Source: an uncultured Prevotellaceae bacterium
GTDB lineage: Bacteria > Bacteroidota > Bacteroidia > Bacteroidales > Bacteroidaceae
DNA: 64,000 bases
Reading direction: 5' to 3'
Assembly (NCBI GenBank): GCA_900315095.1
Contig: OMXS01000008.1
Span: forward strand, 1-64,000
Shown here in pieces: positions 31,049-39,176 of the stretch (positions are counted from its first letter, which is position 1; every line of letters begins with the position of its first letter). The notes beneath the pieces were generated by a model. The model was not told where the DNA came from. It did no database searches and saw only the letters and a list, made by a program, of their open reading frames with translations. The translations under genes were made by a program, and so were the position numbers.

Positions 31049-32311
31049 ATGAAAAAGAATCTACTAACAATGCTAATGATTGCATTTGCCATAGCTGCAA
31101 GTGCTCAACGTTATGCCGGTGGTGACATTTCGTTGCTGACAAAGTATGAAGAACATGGTGCGAGATATTACGACAGTAACGGTAATGCCATTTCTGACAT
31201 GCTCACTTTCTTCAAGAATGAGGGTATGAACGCTATGCGCGTGCGTCTCTTCGTTGATCCTTCGGTGGCGCCTTCAAGTGAGAAAGGAGAGGGCGTTTGC
31301 CAAGACTTGGAGTATGTCAAGGCACTAGGCAAGCGCATAAAAGACGCTGGATTCAAGCTGATGCTTGACTTCCACTACAGCGACTCATGGGCAGACCCAG
31401 TCAAGCAATACACTCCTGCAGCATGGGCAACGCTTACAGATGCTCAACTTCAGACCAAGATATATGAATATACGGCTGATGTGCTGCAGCAAATGAAGGA
31501 CTTCGGTGCTGCGCCCGACTTCATTCAGACAGGTAACGAGATAAGTTATGGTATGATGTGGGCAGGTCGGTCGGCGTCTCAAACCACATGGAAGAAATAC
31601 TATGCAGGACAGAGTGCTAATGCCGAACGTTTCTTCTCGTTGCTGAAAAAGGCAGGTGAGGCATGTCGAGATAAGTGCCCTAGTGCAAAGATTGTTATCC
31701 ATACGGAGCGCGTGGCCAATACAACCTATCTCAAAGCATTCTACAATGACATGAAGACTGCTGGTATAGACTACGACATTATCGGCCTCAGTTATTACCC
31801 ATATTACCACAAAGACTTTGCACAACTTGAGAGTGCGCTCAGCACATTGGAGTCTAACTTCCCCGAAAAGGACATCATGCTCGTGGAACTTGGCTATTAT
31901 CACAAGTGGCAACCGGATGGAGTGGACTTTAATTATGGAAACACTTACCCCATTACCGAGGCAGGACAGAAGGCATTCACCGATGCTCTCATACAGAAAC
32001 TGGAGAGTCATCCGAATGTGAAAGGCATCTTCTGGTGGTGGATGGAAGCAAATGAATACGGACTGAATTGGAACACCCAGCGTGTAACCGATGCTTGGTA
32101 TAACGCTGGACTCTTCGATAACGAGACTGGAAAAGCCCTGTCAGCCCTATCGTCACTTAAGGACTTCATTGGCACAACGGGCATCGATGGCATTTACAAC
32201 GAGCCTGTGACGGGTGAGAGTAGTCGTATCTATAACCTTGGCGGACAACGACTCTCTGCGCCGCAGCACGGCATCAACATAATAAATGGCAAGAAGGTGA
32301 TTTGGAAATAA
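31049..32311 (+). CDS. Arabinogalactan endo-beta-1,4-galactanase (GH53), secreted
   Basis: Cleaves beta-1,4-galactan side chains of pectin. The signal peptide MKKNLLTMLMIAFAIAASAQ is followed by a complete GH53 barrel: MRVRLFVDPS, LDFHYSDSWADP, the acid/base Glu in FIQTGNEISYGMMW, YYPYYHKDF, and the nucleophile Glu in IMLVELGYY. The C-terminal 40 residues end in a sorting-type tail (RIYNLGGQRLSAPQHGINI) like that of the esterase at 0.8 kb, so surface attachment or secretion is likely. No SusC/D pair is next to it. It starts 20 nt after the acyltransferase stop. Confidence 0.95.
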   Translation: MKKNLLTMLMIAFAIAASAQRYAGGDISLLTKYEEHGARYYDSNGNAISDMLTFFKNEGMNAMRVRLFVDPSVAPSSEKGEGVCQDLEYVKALGKRIKDAGFKLMLDFHYSDSWADPVKQYTPAAWATLTDAQLQTKIYEYTADVLQQMKDFGAAPDFIQTGNEISYGMMWAGRSASQTTWKKYYAGQSANAERFFSLLKKAGEACRDKCPSAKIVIHTERVANTTYLKAFYNDMKTAGIDYDIIGLSYYPYYHKDFAQLESALSTLESNFPEKDIMLVELGYYHKWQPDGVDFNYGNTYPITEAGQKAFTDALIQKLESHPNVKGIFWWWMEANEYGLNWNTQRVTDAWYNAGLFDNETGKALSALSSLKDFIGTTGIDGIYNEPVTGESSRIYNLGGQRLSAPQHGINIINGKKVIWK

Positions 32312-32388
32312 TTACATCAGGTGATGATTTTAAATGACATTCACATTGAACCCACATTAAATACTAACCATTTAAAACAAAAATCGAG

Positions 32389-33060
32389 ATGAAAAAGATA
32401 CTGGCAATCGCATTGATGACTGTATTTGCAACCATCACCGCAAGTGCACAAATGTACGACGACTACGTGGATGAACTTCGCGACACGTGGCAGAAGACAA
32501 TCACAGTCCCTAACTCGCAGGCTCCAGTCGTCGAAAAACTACTCTTGGCGTGGGGCAAGAAGTTTCCAAACGAGTTTGTGGAAATCTTCGACACCTACAA
32601 GAAGACTGGCGACACCAAAAACCAAGGTCTCTACAACTACAAGGTAGACTACGCCCCCCAGAACGGCTTCATTGAAATATACGGTTCGTGGTCGATGATC
32701 GCGGAAGTGGACGGCAACTTCGCGAAAGGGGACACAATCACAAGGGAACACATCCTCCAAGCCGTATATTGGAATCTTCCCAACGGAAACAAACTCTTTG
32801 GCGTAAGCATCGAGATAGATGGCGAAATATTTGCCAACTGCGCTGTGATGTTTTACGAATACAACGCCGCTAAAGGCAAACTCACGCCCCGTGCTGACGT
32901 TGTAAAGAGGATATATGGCAAGATGGGCATATCGAACCCTCCTGTGGGCGATGAAACCGAAATCTTTATAAAACTCCCTAAGGTAGGTCGCGACATCAAA
33001 TATAACGACTACTCGTCCGGCTCCGAAAAGATTATTAAGTGGAACGGCAACGGATTCTAA
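32389..33060 (+). CDS. Secreted protein of unknown function
   Basis: A 223-residue protein with a signal peptide (MKKILAIALMTVFATITASA) and no motif I recognise. The mature part alternates charged and aromatic residues (for example YKVDYAPQNGFIEIYGSWSM), which suggests a beta-rich soluble domain. No lipobox Cys is present. It follows the galactanase by 77 nt and ends before a strong bidirectional terminator at 33122. Confidence 0.7.
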   Translation: MKKILAIALMTVFATITASAQMYDDYVDELRDTWQKTITVPNSQAPVVEKLLLAWGKKFPNEFVEIFDTYKKTGDTKNQGLYNYKVDYAPQNGFIEIYGSWSMIAEVDGNFAKGDTITREHILQAVYWNLPNGNKLFGVSIEIDGEIFANCAVMFYEYNAAKGKLTPRADVVKRIYGKMGISNPPVGDETEIFIKLPKVGRDIKYNDYSSGSEKIIKWNGNGF

Positions 33061-33121
33061 TAACCTTCCGTTTCCTTGCACGAAGAAGGCAACTGTTCTC
33101 AATACAGTATCCTTGACGCGT

Positions 33122-33158
33122 CTGGCGGCTTATTGCTGAAGAAGCAGTAAGCCGCCAG
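33122..33158. terminator. Bidirectional hairpin between convergent genes
   Basis: CTGGCGGCTTATTGCT and AGCAGTAAGCCGCCAG form a stem of about 16 bp (one wobble) around a short GAAGA loop. It lies between the convergent genes ending at 33060 and 33220. T-tracts are weak on both sides. Confidence 0.75.
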
Positions 33159-33219
33159 TGCCGTAATCATACTCTTAATGAAATTGTTGATAATGGAGTT
33201 ATGCGGTGATGGATACAAT

Positions 33220-33882
33220 CTACTTCATCCATCCCATTCTGCGGAGAATGTCGAAGGTGTTTTCTGCCGACTCGCGTTCCTTAGTCTTCTTCACCGAAAG
33301 GTACTCATCAAGCAGTTCGGAACCCTCAAGCAGTGTCTGCATGTACTCGTCGTTGAGCATGTGTATCGCCACGCGCCCCTTATCGAGCGACTCCGCATCG
33401 TCTGTGATTACGTAACCCACAGGGTGCTTCATAACGTTGCTCTCAGAGATGGCTGCTCCAATGGCTCCGAACATGCCTGCTGTTAATCCTCGTTTCCTCA
33501 TTGCCTTTTTGCCGATTCGGGTGTTGGCAAACGCCAGTTGGTTGTCTTTAAACACGAACGCACGTGTGTAACCACTGCCAAATCTCGTTTTCTCGAATCG
33601 CAGGTTGCGGCAGTTGACATAAAGAGAGTCACCATGAGAGATTACGAAAGCCTCTTTCTTCAATGTCTTGTCGAGGTTGCTGTCACCAGTTGTGAACTTG
33701 AAGTCGTTGCCGCCCCACCATAGTTTTCTGCTCTGGCTGTGCTCCTCCACAATCAGAGTGTCAAGCGGATGCCACACATTGTTTTTGTAGTCACTGTAAC
33801 TCAGGCAATACCTGTCCTGAGCCATTGCCGCCGCAGCCATCATCAGGCAGCATGCGAGCATGAATAATCTTGTATGTCTCAT
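33220..33882 (-). CDS. Secreted protein of unknown function
   Basis: A 220-residue exported protein (signal peptide MRHTRLFMLACCLMMAAAAMAQ). Mature residues include LSYSDYKNNVWHPLDTL and KLWWGGNDFKFTTG, a beginning I have seen in Bacteroidales hypothetical proteins but cannot name. A short hydrophobic stretch, TAGMFGAIGAAISE, lies near residue 135. The gene is 4 nt upstream of a barrel-protein ORF on the same strand by the long reading, but the true start of that gene lies further inside (34486), so transcription runs from the barrel gene into this one. Confidence 0.7.
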   Translation of the reverse strand: MRHTRLFMLACCLMMAAAAMAQDRYCLSYSDYKNNVWHPLDTLIVEEHSQSRKLWWGGNDFKFTTGDSNLDKTLKKEAFVISHGDSLYVNCRNLRFEKTRFGSGYTRAFVFKDNQLAFANTRIGKKAMRKRGLTAGMFGAIGAAISESNVMKHPVGYVITDDAESLDKGRVAIHMLNDEYMQTLLEGSELLDEYLSVKKTKERESAENTFDILRRMGWMK

Positions 33883-33886
33883 AATA

Positions 33887-34486
33887 TTATAAGTGAAATC
33901 TTAATCCTATCGTGAGTGCATAACGCGCTATGCCGTTAGCCCTGTCTTTATAGTAGTCGTTGTTTTTATCGTCGCTGAAACGGCCGTTAAGGGCACTCAA
34001 GTCGAGTCCTATGCCTACATGTTTGCCGAAAAGATACTCCACGCCTAACCTTGTGTGGAATCCTATTCCCCATTTCGAGCCGTCTTCTTCAGAATACCGC
34101 GCAGCACCTGCACCTATTCCCCACGACCACTGCCAACATCCACCACGGGGAGAGCCCATAACAAATTCTGGCGCGAAGTATAATTGCCGGAGCGTACTGC
34201 CAGGATATCCAGTGCTGTTGTATGCCCCAATAGCCCCGAAGCCATAACCCGACGAGAATACGCACTGGTATTCCAACTGCGCTTCTTGACCGAACCTGGA
34301 AGAATATTCCCTGCCCGAAGCGACATCATAAACCTTAGAGGAAATCAGCCCTGCACCATATCTTATACTGAATGTATGTGACGCAGGCGACTGGCCTTTT
34401 GCATTGAGGGAGTCTTGCACATGACCTGCCGATGCCGGCAAGTACAGTGATACCAAAGTTAAACAAGTAACGAATAATTGCTTCAT
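33887..34486 (-). CDS. Outer-membrane beta-barrel-like protein
   Basis: A 199-residue exported protein with signal peptide MKQLFVTCLTLVSLYLPASAG. I placed the start at 34486 because 32 extra residues further upstream have no signal character. The mature part has repeated glycine/aromatic strands (SIRYGAGLISSKVY, YGFGAIGAYNSTGYPG, GIGFHTRLGVEYLFG) and ends YALTIGLRFHL, a typical barrel terminus. The substrate or role is unknown. It lies upstream of, and is probably co-transcribed with, the secreted protein at 33220-33882. Confidence 0.7.
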   Translation of the reverse strand: MKQLFVTCLTLVSLYLPASAGHVQDSLNAKGQSPASHTFSIRYGAGLISSKVYDVASGREYSSRFGQEAQLEYQCVFSSGYGFGAIGAYNSTGYPGSTLRQLYFAPEFVMGSPRGGCWQWSWGIGAGAARYSEEDGSKWGIGFHTRLGVEYLFGKHVGIGLDLSALNGRFSDDKNNDYYKDRANGIARYALTIGLRFHL

Positions 34487-34720
34487 ATTTATTAAGTGAT
34501 TTAAAATTGCGTGATACAGCATGCCATCAATACGATTGATGTTTGGGCACCACCATGCCATACTTGGGTTTTGCGACTGCAAAAATACTAATTATAAAGT
34601 AAATATGCAAGTATTAACCTTCTTTTTTTTCGTGCCAATGCTTATATCTGAGGAGACGAAAGAGCGCTAGAGAAAACGCCGTTTGTAACCTCTTGGTTTC
34701 CAATAAGATACAAGTGGGGT

Positions 34721-34785
34721 AACAAAGTTAATAACTTTGTTCAACAATCCTATTAACTTTGTTCAACAAAGTTAATAACATTGTC
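34721..34785. repeat. Array of three 21-bp palindrome-based units with exact 22-bp period
   Basis: Units start at 34721, 34743 and 34765. The first is a palindrome with 10-bp arms, AACAAAGTTA and TAACTTTGTT, around a central A. The second keeps the right arm with a changed left arm (AACAATCCTA). The third keeps the left arm and has one change in the right (TAACATTGTC). It lies in a 485-bp gap between two minus-strand genes. Confidence 0.9.
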
Positions 34786-34810
34786 TCCCCGTTTGGCATC
34801 TTTCGTTCCC

Positions 34811-34987
34811 GCAGAAGACATAAGTCGCAATTAAAGTAGCGAGAAGTGACGACCAGACTAGCAAGCAGCCCGCGAAACACTCAATCGTGTGCGCCAGTTC
34901 ATCAAGGACAATCCCACCGTCTATCTCTCCACCCACTGCCCCGAGGGCTATGAGAACCTGGAAATGAAACGCGTAATGAAACTGTAA
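34811..34987 (+). pseudogene. Remnant of a metallo-beta-lactamase-fold hydrolase (AHL-lactonase-like)
   Basis: The last 41 codons (34862-34987) read QAARETLNRVRQFIKDN, then PTVYLSTHCPEGYENLEMKR and VMKL before a stop. That resembles the C-terminal end of N-acyl-homoserine-lactonase-like MBL hydrolases. Upstream, AEDISRN (34811), KVARSDDQTSKQ and the 41-codon piece can be joined only by two frame changes. The rest of the gene is missing. An intact terminator follows at 34993. The family assignment from such a short piece is tentative. Confidence 0.5.
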
Positions 34988-34992
34988 AAGAC

Positions 34993-35028
34993 AAACGCCG
35001 TGACACATTTGTGTTACGGCGTTTTTAT
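34993..35028. terminator. Intrinsic terminator behind the gene remnant
   Basis: AACGCCGTGACAC and GTGTTACGGCGTT around an ATTT loop, followed by TTTATT. It may also serve the ABC transporter gene on the other strand. Confidence 0.85.
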
Positions 35029-35067
35029 TATACGGATGTGCGAGTGCGAGACCGGAGAAATATAATG

Positions 35068-36738
35068 TTATATTTTCTCTATATGCAAAGTCTGGTCGCA
35101 GTAATCAACAACGGCAGGGCGATGAGTGATGAAGATTACAGTCTTGTCGCGTTTCTCAAGAATGTTTTGAAGCAGTTGTCGCTCGGTGTCAGGGTCGAGT
35201 GCGCTTGTAGCCTCGTCGAAGAGCATGATGCTTCCGCGGCGAAGCAATGCGCGAGCGATGGCTATACGCTGTGCCTGTCCTTCGCTCAGTCCTCCTCCGC
35301 TCTCGCTACAGATGGTGTCGATGCCCTGTGGCAATGAGAACACAAAGTCGGCACAAGCCTGCTTGAGCGCCTCGTTCATGTCTTCCTCGGTGGCTTCCAC
35401 GCGTCCCAGTCTGAGGTTCTCGCGTATCGTTCCACTGAGAAGCGTGTTGCCCTGTGGCACATATACGAAGTTGCATCGCAGCAATGGCGAAAGCTGGTGT
35501 TCCTTCTCCTTATTATATATAATGGCGTTTCCGCTTTGCGGTTTTATCAAAGCGAGAATCATACGCACCAATGTCGTCTTTCCTGCACCTGTCTCTCCGA
35601 GTATAGCGGTGCATGAACCAGGATAGAAATCGAATGTGAGGTTCTTCACAACGTCACCGTCTTCGGCGGTGTAAGCATATGACACATTATCGAGACGCAC
35701 GCCACAAGGACTATCCATCTCTATCGGGTCGCCCTGCTCTTCGAGTGGATTCTCCTCCAGTTCCATAAGTCGTTCGGCAGCTGTGAACACGCTTACGAAA
35801 GCCGGAACGAGTTTCGTGAGCGAGCGTGCAGGCCCTTGTATCTTGGCTACAAGTTGCAGGAAAGCTGTCATTCCACCGAACGACAAGGTGTTGTTATACA
35901 TCCTCATGGCACTCCAGAGGAATGCAATGAGATAGCCAAGGGCAAAACCGAAGTTGAGGATAAGGTTGGAGAAGACAGAGAAAATGGTGCGCTTTACCAC
36001 GTTGTGGCGCAGTTCGCTCTGTGTGCTTTCCAGTTTGCCCACCATCATAGAATCACTTTCGAGAGTCTTTATCAGCATGCGGTTCTGCACCGTTTCCTGT
36101 AATACGCTCTGCACCTTTGAGTCGCTGTCGCGTACCTTGCGCGTCAGTTTACGCATCTGCTTGACGTAAACCTTGCTGACAAGGATAAATATCGGAAGCA
36201 TAATGATGATGAGCACAGCCAACAGAGCATCCATGGAGAAGAGATAGAAGAATGCTCCGAGGAACAAAGCCAGCACTGAGAGCGTGCTGGGAATAGTCTC
36301 CGTGAGGAATCCCACCACGTTGCTGACATCACCTTCCAAGCGGTTGATGACATCTCCACTATGGAATCGTTCCTTGCCATGCCACTCTGAACGCAGGATG
36401 CGGTCGAGCATGCGCTGTTGCATGCGGTTTTGTGCGCGGATTCCGAGAATGTTTCTTACCCAAATGCTTGCTATGTGGAGGGCAAAGTCGCAAAGAATGA
36501 GCAACCCCATGAGGGTGACTGACCAGTAAAGAGAACCCTCGATGGTGTGTGCTGCTACATCGATGGCATGCTGCACTGCCCAAACCTGCGAGAGACTGAT
36601 GACAACGCCTATCAGTCCTAGTGCCGCATTGAGCCCTGCCTGCAGACGATTGCCTCGCCATGCCCGCCACAACCAGCGCAGTATTTGTCGCACTGGATAG
36701 CGGCTATCTTCCATTTTGAGCAGTTCCTTTACTTTCAT
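35068..36738 (-). CDS. ABC transporter, fused permease and ATPase (half exporter)
   Basis: A 556-residue type I exporter subunit that would act as a dimer. Six hydrophobic helices fill residues about 30-320. The ATPase domain has Walker A AILGETGAGKTTLV, the Q-loop YVPQGN, the signature SGGGLSEGQAQRIAIARAL, and Walker B IMLFDEATSALD followed by an H-loop His in FITHRPAV. The N-terminus lacks a peptidase domain, so it is not a peptide-processing type. The substrate is unknown; MsbA-like lipid or small-molecule export is possible. It overlaps the upstream NAD kinase gene by one base (TGATG), so the two are translationally linked. Confidence 0.92.
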   Translation of the reverse strand: MKVKELLKMEDSRYPVRQILRWLWRAWRGNRLQAGLNAALGLIGVVISLSQVWAVQHAIDVAAHTIEGSLYWSVTLMGLLILCDFALHIASIWVRNILGIRAQNRMQQRMLDRILRSEWHGKERFHSGDVINRLEGDVSNVVGFLTETIPSTLSVLALFLGAFFYLFSMDALLAVLIIIMLPIFILVSKVYVKQMRKLTRKVRDSDSKVQSVLQETVQNRMLIKTLESDSMMVGKLESTQSELRHNVVKRTIFSVFSNLILNFGFALGYLIAFLWSAMRMYNNTLSFGGMTAFLQLVAKIQGPARSLTKLVPAFVSVFTAAERLMELEENPLEEQGDPIEMDSPCGVRLDNVSYAYTAEDGDVVKNLTFDFYPGSCTAILGETGAGKTTLVRMILALIKPQSGNAIIYNKEKEHQLSPLLRCNFVYVPQGNTLLSGTIRENLRLGRVEATEEDMNEALKQACADFVFSLPQGIDTICSESGGGLSEGQAQRIAIARALLRRGSIMLFDEATSALDPDTERQLLQNILEKRDKTVIFITHRPAVVDYCDQTLHIEKI

Positions 36739-37616
36739 CAGTTTCTATTGTCTTTTCCCCACATCATCTTCTCGCGCAGAGTGGAGTAGTAGTTGCGGCC
36801 GAAGAGGCGCATTATTTTAATAGTGTGTGCTGCGCGGCGGATTGTGAGTGTTGTGCCTTCAAGGCATTTCTCAGAGCGTCCGTCGATTGCAACGAGGAAG
36901 TTGTGCGAACGGCTTTCCACAGAGAGAGTTATCTCTGCCGTGTCTGGAATCACGATAGGGCGCACGTTAAGACTATGCGGTGCCACAGGTGTCAGGCATA
37001 TGATGCCCGACTGTGGTGCCACAATAGGACCGCCATTTGATAGAGAATATGCGGTTGAACCAGTCGGTGTGGCCACTATCAGACCGTCTGCCTGATAGGT
37101 GGTGAGGTATTCTCCGTTGATAGATGCGGTGATGGAAATCATTGAGGCATTGTCTCGCTTTAGCACCGCGATGTCGTTTAGTGCAAACGGACTGCCTGAA
37201 ATGTCACCCTTTACCTCAATAACGGCATGCTCTTCGGTGCTGAAGTTGCCGTCGAAGATTGCGTCAACGGTAGCCTCAATCTCTTCAGTTGTGGTGTCGG
37301 CAAGGAATCCTAGACGTCCAGTGTTAACTCCGATAATTGGCAATTGCCGTGCGCCTACATAGTTGGCTGCTTTCAGCAATGTGCCGTCACCACCCATCGA
37401 CACCACGAAATTGGCATCAAAATAAGTGCCGCTGAACACTTCTGCTGCGTCGATGGAAAGATCATGCTGTCGTGAGAGATACTTATGGAAGTCCCTCTCA
37501 ATGCACACTTCTCCCCCATGACGTGCCACACAGTTAAGGAATTTACTCACTGTTTCAGCACTTTTGGCCTGATAGGTGTTCCCGAAGATGGCGAATCGTA
37601 ACCGTCGTTGTTGCAT
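36738..37616 (-). CDS. nadK: NAD kinase
   Basis: Phosphorylates NAD to NADP. The 292-residue length is typical, with the catalytic motif VSMGGDGTLLKAAN and the downstream GRLGFLADT, PTGSTAYSLSNGGPIVAP and conserved C-terminal Gly-rich strands. It starts at 37616 and heads a two-gene unit with the ABC exporter. A -7-like TACCTTTG lies at 37723-37716 on the minus strand, inside the region shared with the divergent DJ-1 gene. Confidence 0.96.
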   Translation of the reverse strand: MQQRRLRFAIFGNTYQAKSAETVSKFLNCVARHGGEVCIERDFHKYLSRQHDLSIDAAEVFSGTYFDANFVVSMGGDGTLLKAANYVGARQLPIIGVNTGRLGFLADTTTEEIEATVDAIFDGNFSTEEHAVIEVKGDISGSPFALNDIAVLKRDNASMISITASINGEYLTTYQADGLIVATPTGSTAYSLSNGGPIVAPQSGIICLTPVAPHSLNVRPIVIPDTAEITLSVESRSHNFLVAIDGRSEKCLEGTTLTIRRAAHTIKIMRLFGRNYYSTLREKMMWGKDNRN

Positions 37617-37642
37617 ATAATTTAAACTTTCGTTACCAACTC

Positions 37643-37673
37643 TTTGCCGTTTTGCAAAGTTTTTGTATCTTTG
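37643..37673 (+). promoter_or_regulatory. Full consensus promoter for the DJ-1 gene
   Basis: TTTG (37643-37646), exactly 19 bp, TATCTTTG (37666-37673). The leader is about 95 nt. A minus-strand TACCTTTG at 37723-37716 probably serves nadK. Confidence 0.85.
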
Positions 37674-37771
37674 CGGTGCGGTATTCCGCTACGGTTTGGA
37701 GCCGCGAATTATTTGCAAAGGTAATATTTTTAATTTAAATAACATAAATCTAACAACAAATTTGATAAATC

Positions 37772-38341
37772 ATGGCAAAAGTTTTTCAATTTATGGCTAA
37801 TGGCTTCGAAGACATTGAAGCTCTGATTCCTGTTGATGTACTGCGTCGCGGAGGTGTGGATATAAAGACTGTGAGCATCACAGGCAGTGATGTTGTGGAG
37901 TCTGCGCATGGCGTGAAGATGCATGCAGACCTCACTTTCGAGGATGCTGAGGCGATGCTTGATGACGCAGATTTGCTGATGTTGCCAGGAGGTATGCCTG
38001 GTGCAACCAACCTTAACGACCACGAAGGGGTGAAAGCAGCGTTGCTGAAACAAGCAGAGAAGGGCAAGATGGTTGCTGCCATCTGTGCAGCACCCCTGGT
38101 TCTTGGTGGCTTAGGACTGCTCCGCGGTCGTCGTGCCACTTGCTACCCAGGTTTCGAGCAGACACTTCTCGGTGCAGAATACACAGCCGAACTGTTCACC
38201 ATTGATGGTAATATAACAACAGGTGAGGGCCCTGCAGCTGCTCTTCCTTATGCTTATTCTCTGCTTGAGCAACTCGTTGACAGCGAGACATCGCATGCAG
38301 TGGCAGAAGGAATGAGATTCCTGCATTTAATGGGAAAGTGA
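37772..38341 (+). CDS. DJ-1/PfpI (YajL-like) family protein
   Basis: A 189-residue single-domain protein of the DJ-1/ThiJ superfamily. The nucleophile-elbow Cys lies in VAAICAAPLVLGGLGLL, and the conserved early Glu lies in FMANGFEDIEALIPVD. Length and the GEGPAAALPYAYSLLEQL region match the YajL/DJ-1 group, which is linked to oxidative-stress protection and glyoxalase or deglycase activity (the latter disputed). It has its own promoter and leads into ispD and recG on the same strand. Confidence 0.92.
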   Translation: MAKVFQFMANGFEDIEALIPVDVLRRGGVDIKTVSITGSDVVESAHGVKMHADLTFEDAEAMLDDADLLMLPGGMPGATNLNDHEGVKAALLKQAEKGKMVAAICAAPLVLGGLGLLRGRRATCYPGFEQTLLGAEYTAELFTIDGNITTGEGPAAALPYAYSLLEQLVDSETSHAVAEGMRFLHLMGK

Positions 38342-38455
38342 TTTTCATGCCAAACAGAGCATGACCATCTTAACAAAACTTCGAACTCCTCGCTCGACCC
38401 GAAGGGGCGCTTTTAAAGCGGAGCAAATAAAAGAACTCTTAATTCCTAACTTTAA

Positions 38456-39163
38456 ATGGACTATGCCATAATACTTGGAGGCGGAAAAGGGTTGCGAATG
38501 GGCGCAGACGTGCCAAAGCAGTTCCTGCCTGTCGGAGGTGTACCGATATTGATGCGCACCATCTGGCGGTTCCGTGAATATAGCGACTCTTTGAAGATAA
38601 TCCTTGTCTTGCCAGAGAGTCAGCAGGATTATTGGCGCAACCTGTGTGCAGAATATGATTTCCAAGAGGACTATCAAGTGGCTAATGGTGGTGCAACCCG
38701 CTTCCATTCAATAACAAATGGACTAGCTTTGATCCCTGATGATGCAGAAGGAGTTGTGGCCGTTCACGATGGTGTGCGACCATTCCCGAGCGTTGAGGTT
38801 ATCGCGCGCTGCTATGAGACGGCACGGCAGACGGGTACGGCAGTGCCTGTTACTCCTGTTATCGAGACTTTGCGCCATGTGACGGCTGAGCATCCTGAGG
38901 GAGTGACTGTGCCGCGTGGCGATTACCGACTTGTGCAGACACCACAGGCTTTTGACATCCAACTGCATAAGCAAGCTTATCGCCAGCCTTATAACGATGG
39001 TTTTACTGACGATGCTTCGGTGGTGGAGAGTTTTTTCTCACAAAATATATCTCCCAACAGCCAACATCCATCACCCATCACCTTGGTAGACGGTAACCGT
39101 GAGAATATAAAGATAACGACGCCCTTTGACCTGAAGATAGCGGAGGTGCTGGCAGACGAATGA
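38456..39163 (+). CDS. ispD: 2-C-methyl-D-erythritol 4-phosphate cytidylyltransferase, with repeat insertion
   Basis: Third step of the MEP isoprenoid pathway: couples MEP to CTP. The CTP-binding loop ILGGGKGLRMGADVPKQFL is at the N-terminus, VAVHDGVRPF in the middle, and NIKITTPFDLKIAE at the end. Residues about 199-209 (NISPNSQHPSP) are encoded by a short low-complexity insertion in the loop just before the last conserved strand. A second IspD-like gene lies at 44613-45332; the present one, next to housekeeping recG, is the better candidate for the true MEP enzyme. Confidence 0.92.
   Translation: MDYAIILGGGKGLRMGADVPKQFLPVGGVPILMRTIWRFREYSDSLKIILVLPESQQDYWRNLCAEYDFQEDYQVANGGATRFHSITNGLALIPDDAEGVVAVHDGVRPFPSVEVIARCYETARQTGTAVPVTPVIETLRHVTAEHPEGVTVPRGDYRLVQTPQAFDIQLHKQAYRQPYNDGFTDDASVVESFFSQNISPNSQHPSPITLVDGNRENIKITTPFDLKIAEVLADE
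39051..39082. repeat. Repeat insertion inside ispD (family B)
   Basis: CTCCCAACAGCCAACATCC and ATCACCCATCACC, the same style as the CarA linker insertion; translated in frame. Confidence 0.6.
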
Positions 39164-39176
39164 ATGTTTTTAAGCA

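Noticed and set aside
38342-38455. RNA gene between the DJ-1 gene and ispD
   Set aside because: A short CGCTTTTAAAGCG palindrome and loose TTAATTCCTAACTTT text are present, but there is no promoter, terminator or known fold.
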